Position numbers and translations under genes: made by a program | Notes under the pieces: generated by a model | What the model saw: the letters and a program-made list of their open reading frames with translations, nothing else | Told to the model about the DNA's origin: nothing | Databases searched by the model: none | Source: Anaerolineae bacterium | GTDB lineage: Bacteria; Chloroflexota; Anaerolineae; 4572-78; J111 | Length of the DNA stretch: 64,000 bases | Direction: 5' to 3' | Assembly: GCA_023382535.1 (NCBI GenBank) | Contig: JAHDWA010000046.1 | Location: forward strand, 1-64,000 | Shown here: piece after piece, positions 51,297 to 58,877 of the stretch | How the letters are laid out: the number at the start of each line of letters is the position of its first letter | How positions within the stretch are numbered: position 1 is the stretch's first letter

Positions 51297-52163
51297 ATGA
51301 GCCTCTCGTTCTTGCGCCGAGAAGCTAATCAAGTCCGGGCAATTACCCAGGGCGATCTGCGCAGCATTATGCGCATGGTAGATACAGCCTGGCGGGTACA
51401 TATCCGGGTGCCGCCGGTTGAATTGGGAACCAAGATCAGAGTTTTGCCCGGTTTTTTGGCTGAGGATCAGGCAGGGCTGCGCGGCTTTATGGTTATGGAG
51501 CCACAGCACCCCTATGTCGCTCTGATCATCGCCGCCGGGCTGCGCGACACCTGGAATGTCAGACCCTACCTGGATTTGTTATTGCCCGAAGTCGAGCGAT
51601 CAGTTCGAGCCGAAGGCTTGCCAGCGCTGGCTCACATCGGTAATGTTGCCTGGCTGGTTGACGATTTGCAAGCCCGCGGCTTTGAAACACGCGAATGGAT
51701 TATGGCCTTTGAGCGCCATGGGACAGAACCTCCGCCGGCCACAGCAGCCCCGGCCCGGCTTCGCTCGGCTCACTCCAGCGACCTGTCCACTTTACTTACC
51801 CTGGATGGCCTGGCTTTCAATCATATCTGGCGGAAATCAGCCGGCAATCTCAACGAAGCCCTGGCCGGCGCCGACTCGTTTACTGTAGCCGAACTGAACG
51901 GCCAACTTGTCGGTTATACCTGGTACGAGCGTTATAGCCGCCATGCGCACCTGACCCGTCTCGCTGTTCATCCGGCTTATCAGGGACGCGGGATTGGGGC
52001 GCAGTTGCTGCACTCGGCTATTGTCAATGCCCTGGAAAGCGGTGTTAACATGATCACCCTCAATACCCAAGAGACCAATGATCGCTCGCGTTCCCTCTAC
52101 GAGCGGTTTGGTTTTGTCTTCACCCGGCAGCGTATGCCCGTCTTATGGAAAAATTTATCCTAA
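51297..52163 (+). CDS. GNAT-family N-acetyltransferase
   Basis: 288 residues. The C-terminal GNAT domain (about 155-288) carries motif A LTRLAVHPAYQGRGIGAQLL and motif B VNMITLNTQETNDRSRSLYE, then RFGFVFTRQRMPV. The N-terminal half (about 1-140) looks like a diverged GNAT fold without these motifs. AAGGAG is well placed. Substrate unknown. It is divergent from the riboswitch-controlled gene; the two promoters face away from each other within about 50 bp. Confidence 0.85.
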   Translation: MSLSFLRREANQVRAITQGDLRSIMRMVDTAWRVHIRVPPVELGTKIRVLPGFLAEDQAGLRGFMVMEPQHPYVALIIAAGLRDTWNVRPYLDLLLPEVERSVRAEGLPALAHIGNVAWLVDDLQARGFETREWIMAFERHGTEPPPATAAPARLRSAHSSDLSTLLTLDGLAFNHIWRKSAGNLNEALAGADSFTVAELNGQLVGYTWYERYSRHAHLTRLAVHPAYQGRGIGAQLLHSAIVNALESGVNMITLNTQETNDRSRSLYERFGFVFTRQRMPVLWKNLS

Positions 52164-52204
52164 TCGCTGCTGGCTGGCCCCTTTATTCACCTTAATATGA
52201 CATT

Positions 52205-52224
52205 CGTCATCGTACCCGATGACG
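52205..52224. repeat. CGTCATCG/CGATGACG palindrome
   Basis: 8-bp perfect arms with a 4-nt spacer, about 70 bp before the radical-SAM start; could be an operator or the terminator stem of the GNAT gene (no T run). Confidence 0.4.
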
Positions 52225-52293
52225 GTTATTACTTCCACGCTCTCCAAAAGTCATCTACAATAAAAACGGCTTTTGCTTCTGCAGGAGGAAGTA

Positions 52294-53811
52294 ATGATAT
52301 CTATTTCTATCAAGGAGTCGGTCAAGCCTGGTCAGGCTTCTGAAAATCAGCCTCCTATCCGTAAAGTTTTACTGTTAAGCTTGCCGGCGGTCACAGAAAT
52401 TGGCGATGATTATTTAAGCGACAGGCATTCTTTCCATTTGGGCCTGGCTTATTTAGCGGCAATCCTGCGCCAACACAACTTAACAGTCAAAATAGTGGAT
52501 TGTTTTGCCGAGGACAGCCTGCATCTTCGACCCCAAAAAGAGGCGGCCTGGCAGGAGATAGGCCTGGCTAATGAAGCTATTATGGCTGCTATCCGTGATT
52601 TTACACCTGATTTGATTGGCATGACGATCCCCTTCTCCTGCCAGCACTATGTGGCCATGGAGGTGGCTCAACTGATCAAAACAACCTTTCAGGACCTCAT
52701 TCTTGTGGCTGGAGGGAATCATGTTACGGCTGTGGCGCAGACCATGGATCGCACCCTTTTTGACTATCTGGTCGTGGGTGAAGGTGATTACTCTTTTCTG
52801 GAGTTGATCCAGGCCCTCAATAACCATCAACCAACAGATGCTATTCCGGGCGTTCTGGCTAAAGACAGCTCATCCTACCTGCCGCCTCGCTTTGTTAAAA
52901 ATCTTAATGACCTGCCCTTTCCGGCGATTGATCTGCTGCCTCTTGAAAAACTGTGGGCTTATGACCGCCGCTGGATTATTATGGTCGCTACCCGGGGCTG
53001 CGTTTACGACTGCGTCTTCTGCTCTATTCATACCATTATGGGGCGTCGTATCCGCCGGAGGAGCGTGGACAACGTTATCGCCGAAATTAAACAGTGGAAA
53101 GAAATGTACGATATTGAGGAAATTTATTTTGAAGACGATAACTTGACCGCCAACAAGCGTTGGGCCAAAGAGTTGTTTCGACAAATTGCCGCGGGTCACT
53201 TTGGCCTCCGCTTATACGCCCGCAACGGCATCAGGGCAGATACAGTGGACAAAGAAATGCTGCTGCTGATGAAAGCCGCCGGATTTCAAGATTTTATGAT
53301 TGCGCCCGAAAGCGGCAGCCAGAAAACACTGGATGAGATAATTTGCAAGAAGATGAAGTTAGAAGATTGTGAGCAGGCCATCAAATTGGCCCATGAAGTA
53401 AACCTTGGGGTCAATGCCTTTTTTGTAATTGGTTTCCCCGAAGAAACGTGGGCCGATATTGAAGTCACTATTAACTACGCCCATTACTTAAAGCAACTGG
53501 GTTGTGCCGGTTTCTGGATCTCGTTGGCCTCGCCCTATCCGGGAACGCGCTTTTTTGAGCAGTGTCAGGCCAGGGGCTTGATCACCGAGGATTTTGATTA
53601 TCGTCGCTGCCGGACGGTTGATTATCAAATTCTAAATCCTTACTACAGCGCCGCCGAACTCAAAGCGTTCCGTCAAAAGGCGATGCGTGATCTCTCTCCG
53701 CCTCCCCCAACCCTGGCCAGACAAATGCGCAATGGCCTGATGCTTTTAGCCAAAGACCCCACCCATTTTCTTACAAAACTTCGCTACAAAGTGAAGGCGA
53801 TGATGTTTTAA
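52294..53811 (+). CDS. B12-binding-domain radical SAM protein
   Basis: 505 residues from the ATG at 52294, with AGGAGGAA upstream; an in-frame TTG at 52273 would include that site in the coding region. The N-terminal part (about 20-180) resembles a cobalamin-binding domain (HLGLAYLAAILRQHNLTVKI; VVGEGDYSFLELIQAL). The radical SAM core has C-x3-C-x2-C in TRGCVYDCVFCSIH (near 238) and IEEIYFEDDNLTANKRW, as in BchE-like and methyltransferase classes. Such enzymes use SAM and cobalamin to modify lipids, pigments or natural products. The substrate is unknown. A terminator follows. Confidence 0.88.
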   Translation: MISISIKESVKPGQASENQPPIRKVLLLSLPAVTEIGDDYLSDRHSFHLGLAYLAAILRQHNLTVKIVDCFAEDSLHLRPQKEAAWQEIGLANEAIMAAIRDFTPDLIGMTIPFSCQHYVAMEVAQLIKTTFQDLILVAGGNHVTAVAQTMDRTLFDYLVVGEGDYSFLELIQALNNHQPTDAIPGVLAKDSSSYLPPRFVKNLNDLPFPAIDLLPLEKLWAYDRRWIIMVATRGCVYDCVFCSIHTIMGRRIRRRSVDNVIAEIKQWKEMYDIEEIYFEDDNLTANKRWAKELFRQIAAGHFGLRLYARNGIRADTVDKEMLLLMKAAGFQDFMIAPESGSQKTLDEIICKKMKLEDCEQAIKLAHEVNLGVNAFFVIGFPEETWADIEVTINYAHYLKQLGCAGFWISLASPYPGTRFFEQCQARGLITEDFDYRRCRTVDYQILNPYYSAAELKAFRQKAMRDLSPPPPTLARQMRNGLMLLAKDPTHFLTKLRYKVKAMMF

Positions 53812-53820
53812 GCGTGAGTA

Positions 53821-53858
53821 AAAATCCGGCTCGGGATTTCCCGAAAGCCGGATTTTTT
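53821..53858 (+). terminator. Bidirectional intrinsic terminator
   Basis: AAATCCGGCT and AGCCGGATTT arms enclose an inner CGGGA/TCCCG stem; T runs on the right and A runs on the left, so it can end the convergent genes from both sides. Confidence 0.85.
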
Positions 53859-53886
53859 GTGTCGGTCAGCGGCAGCTTGATCCGTT

Positions 53887-56010
53887 TTATTGAATTACCA
53901 GCGGCTCCAGCTCAATCCGTCCGACTTCCGCCACATTTTGGGCCGGGTCGTACCAGATCAGCAGCGGTGTGTAGGAGCCGGGTGGTGCGTTTTCCGGCAA
54001 GCTCAGGTCGTACACATCGGCGACAATTTCGCCCGGACGCCAGGCAGGGGTAGGATAGGCAAAGTGGAGCGGGATGGCGTCAACAGCAGCTACTGTTTCA
54101 CCCGCCGGATCGAGGAGTCGAGCGGATACCTTGAGGCTGGTAGTTACAGGGGCGATGGCCTGCCAAAAAAGAGTCAGGCGCATGGGCGCTGGCCCCGGAT
54201 CGGTTTGGGGTGGACGAGAAGTATCGTAGCCCAGCAGAGAAATCTCCGGCGTGACTCGTTGATTGATCGTAACGTCCATTTGCGCCGGCTCAGCCACCGC
54301 TTGCGGATAGACTCGAATCAGCGGCCCAACCGCGCCAAGTGACCAGCGTTCCGCCGCACCCGGCAGCTCACGGGTCAGATAGACGGCTTTGCCCTCGGCC
54401 AGTAATTTTTCCACCACAACCAGGCGCTCCGCTTCGATATCGGCGGCAATAGTTTTGAGGTCCGGCCGCCGGTTTTCCGTTTGCTGGAAGTAACGCAGCA
54501 GAGTCATCTCCCCCAAAATACCCACAATCGCCGCATGTTCCGGCAACGGTTGCTGTAATATATCCAGGCCATAATCATGCACCTGCCAGGTGTTCCGCGC
54601 TTCCAGAACAGGCAAATTCGTCTGGAAAAGTTGAAAGATGATGAAGGTGGAAACAATCAGGATTAAAGCTGTTGCTGCCAGGGCTAAACGTTGAATGTTG
54701 GACGCTGAACGTTGGCTACTGACCATTGATTGTTGACCGTTGACTGTTACCCCTTGACCTCCGGCCATCCTCGCCACTATTTGCCCCAAGAATGCTGCAC
54801 CCACCCCACTCCATGCCGCCCACAACAAAAAAGGCGGGATAAAAAAGACCTCGATGTCGCTGACACGGTAAAAGAAGTTGAAGGCTGTGTAAGTCAGAAA
54901 AGCGACTGCGGTGAGGACGAGAAATTTTCGCTCTTGCCAGATCAGGTAAAACAGGCCGGCCACTCCCGGCAGGACGGTATAAAACTGGTTTTGGAAGAGA
55001 CGTCCGTAAAAAGCGAGGCCATGCTCCTGGCCAAAAGGATTACTGAAAATAAAAGTCCCATACCCGCCCGCGCTGACCTGCTGCCAGAAACCGGTCCAGG
55101 TGTTTTGATACGTTCCGTCGAGCGAGCCTACGTGCCCGCGTACCGGTAAGTAGAGATAAAGTAATAACGGCGACAATCCCAGGAACAGGCTTAACATGAG
55201 AGTTTTAAAGAAATCAGGCTGCCGCCAGCCTGGTTTTTGGTTGAGGGTGAGGTACAAGACCAGAGCCGGGAACAGCAGCAGTATGGTCCGGTGGTGGGTG
55301 AGGGCCAGGCCGGCAAAAAAGGCCAGCCAAAGGACTCCACCCCGGCTCTCTCCTTTCAAGGGGAGGGTGAGGGTTAAAAGCAAAAGTATCCCCACAAAAA
55401 AGGCGTTGAGGGTGTAAACTTCGGCGATGGTAGCCTGCTGCCAGAAAACCGGACTGACGGCGAACAATACAGCGCCAACTATGCCGCCGAGATGAGTGAA
55501 TAGGGAAGGTCGGCAGGCCGGAAGGCTGGAAGGCGGGATTTCCTCTACTCCTCCCTTCTTCCACTCTTCCATTCTTCCAGCACTTAGCCGAACAACCACC
55601 AGATACAGTAACGCCACCGTCGCTGCGCCAAAAAAGGCGCTCATGAGGTTGACCCGGTAGGCCACATCGCCGGCTGGAATAAAAGTGAAGAGTTTGCCCA
55701 GCAGGGTGTAAAGGGGATAGCCGGTGGGATGAGCAATGCCTAACTGGTAAGTGACCAGTTGAAACTCCAGGCTGTCGTCAAAAATAGTGACAACAGAAGG
55801 CGCGAGTGTGCTGATATAGAGAATTAAACTGGCAATGAATAGAGTCCCGGAGATAAGCGAGGATTGGAGAGTGAGAAGGTTGAATGACCGGAATCTGCTG
55901 AATAAAATCCAGCTTTCCAACCTTTGAGCCGAAGGCTGCCCAGAGGCAAAGGCTTCCTGTGGATGGGTAACCTTCCGATCTTCCAGTCCTGCAACCTTCC
56001 AGTCTTCCAT
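53887..56010 (-). CDS. DUF2723 (PMT-like) membrane glycosyltransferase with repeat-derived insertions
   Basis: 707 residues. The N-terminal motif DDSLEFQLVTYQLGIAHPTG, then a YPLYTLLGKLFTFIP segment, marks the DUF2723 family, GT-C-like multi-span membrane proteins distantly related to protein O-mannosyltransferases. About ten membrane helices lie in the first about 450 residues; the C-terminal about 220 residues form a soluble extracytoplasmic region. Four stretches in the coding sequence match repeat styles seen between genes: 54686-54750, 55335-55375, 55501-55577 and 55962-56010 (its first about 16 codons). All keep the frame and fall at loops or ends. The start just beside the upstream gene's stop is uncertain because the repeat supplies it. 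Confidence 0.78.
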   Translation of the reverse strand: MEDWKVAGLEDRKVTHPQEAFASGQPSAQRLESWILFSRFRSFNLLTLQSSLISGTLFIASLILYISTLAPSVVTIFDDSLEFQLVTYQLGIAHPTGYPLYTLLGKLFTFIPAGDVAYRVNLMSAFFGAATVALLYLVVVRLSAGRMEEWKKGGVEEIPPSSLPACRPSLFTHLGGIVGAVLFAVSPVFWQQATIAEVYTLNAFFVGILLLLTLTLPLKGESRGGVLWLAFFAGLALTHHRTILLLFPALVLYLTLNQKPGWRQPDFFKTLMLSLFLGLSPLLLYLYLPVRGHVGSLDGTYQNTWTGFWQQVSAGGYGTFIFSNPFGQEHGLAFYGRLFQNQFYTVLPGVAGLFYLIWQERKFLVLTAVAFLTYTAFNFFYRVSDIEVFFIPPFLLWAAWSGVGAAFLGQIVARMAGGQGVTVNGQQSMVSSQRSASNIQRLALAATALILIVSTFIIFQLFQTNLPVLEARNTWQVHDYGLDILQQPLPEHAAIVGILGEMTLLRYFQQTENRRPDLKTIAADIEAERLVVVEKLLAEGKAVYLTRELPGAAERWSLGAVGPLIRVYPQAVAEPAQMDVTINQRVTPEISLLGYDTSRPPQTDPGPAPMRLTLFWQAIAPVTTSLKVSARLLDPAGETVAAVDAIPLHFAYPTPAWRPGEIVADVYDLSLPENAPPGSYTPLLIWYDPAQNVAEVGRIELEPLVIQ

Positions 56011-56013
56011 CCC

Positions 56014-57201
56014 TCAGCTTTCGGGGTCAATCTTAATCTCAACCCGGCCGGTCATACCGGGACGGACCTCAAACTCACCGCTGTTAAAATCCAGGTAAAT
56101 GGTAAAGAGGGCCGTATCACCATCTTTTTGGGTGGACTCCAGCTCAATGCGATTGATAACCGCCGGAATGGGAACATTTGGATACGTTTTGAGGAAGATG
56201 GTGGCCTTATCGCCAGGGTGAATATCGGCCAGGTTGCGCTCACTGAAATTGCGGGTGGCAAAGCGCAGCGGCTCTACCTGGGCTATGGTAATAGAGGCGT
56301 TACCAATAGACACGCCCGGCGAAGCGTTGACAGCCGTGACCACCCCATCCCAGGGCGCGAAAAGTTGGGCTTTCAGTAGGTTAGCCTGGGCCTCGTCCAC
56401 CTGAAGCTGTGCCTCGCGCAGTTTGGCCTCGTTGACCGCCTGGGCTTCGGGGCGCAGCCCGGCCTGCAATTTATCCAGGCGGTTTTTAGCCTGGACTACC
56501 GTCGCCCGGGCCGCGGCAAGCTGAGCCTCGCTTGCCGGTTTGGTGGCCTCGTTGTAGACGGCCTGGGCCCGTTCATAATTGAGGGTGGCCCGCTGCAGCT
56601 CAGCCGCCTGTGGACTCATGCCGACTCCCTGGGCGTAGGCGACCTGGTCATAGGCTTCCTGGGCCTGTTTCAATTCAACCTCGCGCAGCCGCAGATCGGC
56701 GGCTGCCTGGGTGATAGCCTCTTGCGAGGGCAGGCTTTGCAGGCGAGCCAGTTCGCTTTGGGCGGAGGCCAGGCTGGCCTGCGCTTCGGCAATATCGCCG
56801 GCCAACGCCGGCGCCGCTTCACTGCGAATCTGGGCTTCAAGGGAAGCCAGGCTGTTTTCGGCCTTCTTCAGCGCATTTTGCAGGTCCGTATCGTCAATTC
56901 TGGCTAGCAGGTCGCCTTTTTTGACCGTCTGGCCCGGCGTTATGTACACTTCGGCAATGGTCCCACCCAGGCTGGAGGATTGAAAACTAAATGTTTGGGG
57001 CGGGAGGGGCAGCACCACCTCTCCATCAGCCGAAATAGTGGCTTGAAACACGGTGATGGGGGTCGGCAGCGGGGTGGGCGTCTCTGCCGGAGTGGCGGTG
57101 GCCTGACCAAAACTAAAGCTCGTCCCTTCGTTGCAGGCCGATAATATGGCTAAAATCAGGCCCATTAGCAGGAGGATCGGTATCTGTTTCATCGCTCCCA
57201 A
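56014..57201 (-). CDS. HlyD/MFP-type efflux adaptor lipoprotein
   Basis: 395 residues. The signal peptide ends in a lipobox-like ILSAC (near 18-22). A beta-barrel/lipoyl half (FQSSSLGGTIAEVYITPGQT, then VKKGDLLARIDD) is followed by a long coiled coil (about 90-230, Ala/Gln/Glu rich), the second lipoyl half (FAPWDGVVTAVNASPGVS) and beta domains ending in RPGMTGRVEIKID. This is the membrane fusion protein layout of ABC or RND exporters. No transporter partner is in the window. It ends 3 bp before the DUF2723 gene begins. Confidence 0.88.
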   Translation of the reverse strand: MGAMKQIPILLLMGLILAILSACNEGTSFSFGQATATPAETPTPLPTPITVFQATISADGEVVLPLPPQTFSFQSSSLGGTIAEVYITPGQTVKKGDLLARIDDTDLQNALKKAENSLASLEAQIRSEAAPALAGDIAEAQASLASAQSELARLQSLPSQEAITQAAADLRLREVELKQAQEAYDQVAYAQGVGMSPQAAELQRATLNYERAQAVYNEATKPASEAQLAAARATVVQAKNRLDKLQAGLRPEAQAVNEAKLREAQLQVDEAQANLLKAQLFAPWDGVVTAVNASPGVSIGNASITIAQVEPLRFATRNFSERNLADIHPGDKATIFLKTYPNVPIPAVINRIELESTQKDGDTALFTIYLDFNSGEFEVRPGMTGRVEIKIDPES

Positions 57202-57228
57202 ATAGTGTACATGAGATGAATGAATTGC

Positions 57229-57534
57229 CTAATTTTTGTCGTCGGAATCTTCGGGAAACCAGAAGCGGCTCATGCCGGCGGCAATATCGGTCAGCCGCTT
57301 GAGCACCCAGGCAAAGATCCCGGAAATAACCACAAAAATAACCAGGTAAGCCGGCCCGGACAGGCCGAGCTGTTGCGCGCCCTGCACGAACAAAAAAACA
57401 ATCACTCCAAACAGGCCGACGACCACAAAGGCCAGAATAATCGCCAGAACAATAGAGGGTCCGAGCGACAGCGGCGCTTTTGGCTTGGCCGATTCTTCTT
57501 CAGGGTGGTCCGGGCGAGTCATCCTCTGTATCAT
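57229..57534 (-). CDS. Small membrane protein, unknown function
   Basis: About 101 residues from the ATG at 57534 (or 57522); the frame is open further upstream to 57744 but that part is basic, lacks a site and crosses the next promoter. Two membrane helices (about 27-50 and 57-78, SLGPSIVLAIILAFVVVGLF; AYLVIFVVISGIFAWVLKRL) with an acidic C-terminus (FPEDSDDKN). No family is recognised. It ends 27 bp before the adaptor gene. Confidence 0.55.
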   Translation of the reverse strand: MIQRMTRPDHPEEESAKPKAPLSLGPSIVLAIILAFVVVGLFGVIVFLFVQGAQQLGLSGPAYLVIFVVISGIFAWVLKRLTDIAAGMSRFWFPEDSDDKN

Positions 57535-57657
57535 AGCCCGTTTGAGGCTCTTTTGGCAAGAATGTAATACCAACTGTCCTTTCAAGCGCCGTTTTTCTCG
57601 CCGCAGAGGACGCTGAGTTTTCCCTTTTTGGCTGTTACAAAAAGACCGAAAGATGTA

Positions 57658-57694
57658 TTGACAAATACAACTATTTATGATATTATATATCATA
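57658..57694 (+). promoter_or_regulatory. Promoter with overlapping palindromic operator
   Basis: TTGACA (57658-57663), 17 bp, TATTAT (57681-57686). The palindrome TATGATAT-T-ATATCATA-like (57676-57694) covers the -10 element, the position of a repressor site. The following gene encodes an RHH-like protein that could bind it. Confidence 0.7.
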
Positions 57695-57743
57695 ATTACA
57701 CGTAATTCAAAAAGAGACTTTTTAATACACAAGGAGATAAACA

Positions 57744-58166
57744 ATGACGACTGACATCAATGGTAAAAGCTTTGAAGAGCCTGTGGCTGAAGATATCCAC
57801 ACCGAGGAAACTCCGGGTTCGGCCGGCCCCAAGTCGGGAGCGGGCAGAAGCACGGCTGCCCGGAAAACTATTGACGATGCCTTCAAGCAGGTGGAGAACT
57901 TTACCGAAAACCTGGGCAAAGCGCTGGGCAGCGCCCTCCAGGATCGAGCCAACGTGGTCATGGTCCGGGTCAACAACGACAGCCTGAGCTACCTGGACAT
58001 GCTGGTAGAAGCCGACGTCACCAAGAGCCGCTCCGAAAGCGCCGCCTTCCTGATCAACGAGGGCATCAAGGCGAATGAAGCGCTTTTTAACCGCATTCGC
58101 GAAATTACCGACCAAATCGCCTCCCTGAAAGCACAACTGCGCGAGTCGGTCAAGGGCGAGGAGTAG
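57744..58166 (+). CDS. Ribbon-helix-helix-like protein with disordered N-terminus
   Basis: 140 residues. The N-terminus (about 1-45) is acidic then Ser/Gly-rich and probably disordered. A helix (about 45-70) precedes NVVMVRVNNDSLSYLDMLVE, then ADVTKSRSESAAFLINEGI (about 71-108), which matches the strand-helix-helix pattern of RHH DNA-binding proteins (V.v......lD.lv..g...SRSEA...li.eg). A C-terminal coiled segment follows. AAGGAG lies 8 bp before the ATG. The palindrome over its own promoter suggests autoregulation. Confidence 0.65.
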   Translation: MTTDINGKSFEEPVAEDIHTEETPGSAGPKSGAGRSTAARKTIDDAFKQVENFTENLGKALGSALQDRANVVMVRVNNDSLSYLDMLVEADVTKSRSESAAFLINEGIKANEALFNRIREITDQIASLKAQLRESVKGEE

Positions 58167-58172
58167 TTTGCC

Positions 58173-58205
58173 AGACCCGAAAGGTCTTCAAGACCTTTCG
58201 GGTCT
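58173..58205. repeat. AGACCCGAAAGGTCTT perfect palindrome
   Basis: 16-bp perfect arms (58173-58188 and 58190-58205). The TCTT-AAGACCT core matches the palindrome at 905-937 inside the E3-like gene, so both belong to one repeat family. Confidence 0.75.
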
Positions 58206-58225
58206 GAATTTAGGGGAGACCATCC

Positions 58226-58795
58226 ATGATTGAAGCATTTTCTAATATCGCCACAGCCTTTGGCCTGTCAACTTCAGCAGGGCTGAACGCCTATCTGCCC
58301 CTGCTGATTGTGGCCCTGACCGCCCGCTACACCGACCTGCTCCATTTGAACAAGCCCTGGGACGTGATGACCAGCGGCTGGGTCATTGGGGCGCTGGCGG
58401 TGCTGCTGCTCGTCGAGATGACCGCCGATAAAATCCCGGCCGTTGACACGGTCAACGACGGCATCCAGACCTTTGGCCGTCCGGTAGCAGGGGCGGTTCT
58501 GTTTGCGGCCAGTTCCGGCGCTGTCGGCGATGTTCACCCGGCGCTGGCTTTTATTGCCGGGCTGCTCCTGGCCGGGGGCGTTCACGTCGTTAAAACCGCC
58601 GCCCGGCCCATGGTCACGGCCACCACGGCCGGGACCGGCAACTGGCTGGTCAGCTTGGCCGAAGATATGTTGGCCTTGCTTAGCACGGTTATGGCTATTC
58701 TGGCCCCCATCTTTGTGGCGCTGGTGGCGCTCTTCTGCGGCCTGCTGGGTTTGTGGTGGTGGGGACGCCGCCAGGCTCGGTTATCTGTGGCTTAG
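58226..58795 (+). CDS. DUF4126 family membrane protein
   Basis: 189 residues. GLSTSAGLNAYLPLLIVALT, then ADKIPAVDTVNDGIQTFGRP and a GAVLFAASSG segment, are the DUF4126 motifs; four to five membrane helices run through the protein (about 12-30, 50-66, 86-101, 105-122, 150-180). The family has no assigned function. It follows the RHH-like gene by 59 bp, separated by a palindrome, and ends in a terminator. Confidence 0.82.
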   Translation: MIEAFSNIATAFGLSTSAGLNAYLPLLIVALTARYTDLLHLNKPWDVMTSGWVIGALAVLLLVEMTADKIPAVDTVNDGIQTFGRPVAGAVLFAASSGAVGDVHPALAFIAGLLLAGGVHVVKTAARPMVTATTAGTGNWLVSLAEDMLALLSTVMAILAPIFVALVALFCGLLGLWWWGRRQARLSVA

Positions 58796-58816
58796 GCGCA
58801 ATAGAAGCTTGAATTG

Positions 58817-58850
58817 GAAGAGGGATAGTCAAACAACTATCCCTCTTTTG
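58817..58850 (+). terminator. Intrinsic terminator
   Basis: AAGAGGGATAG pairs with CTATCCCTCTT around a 9-nt loop, followed by T. Confidence 0.88.
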
Positions 58851-58877
58851 TTGCTTCCCTATTGTCGTCTAACCCTA

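Noticed and set aside
53887..56010. Repeat-bearing gene as a pseudogene
   Set aside because: All repeat segments keep the frame, and the family motifs and membrane helices are intact.
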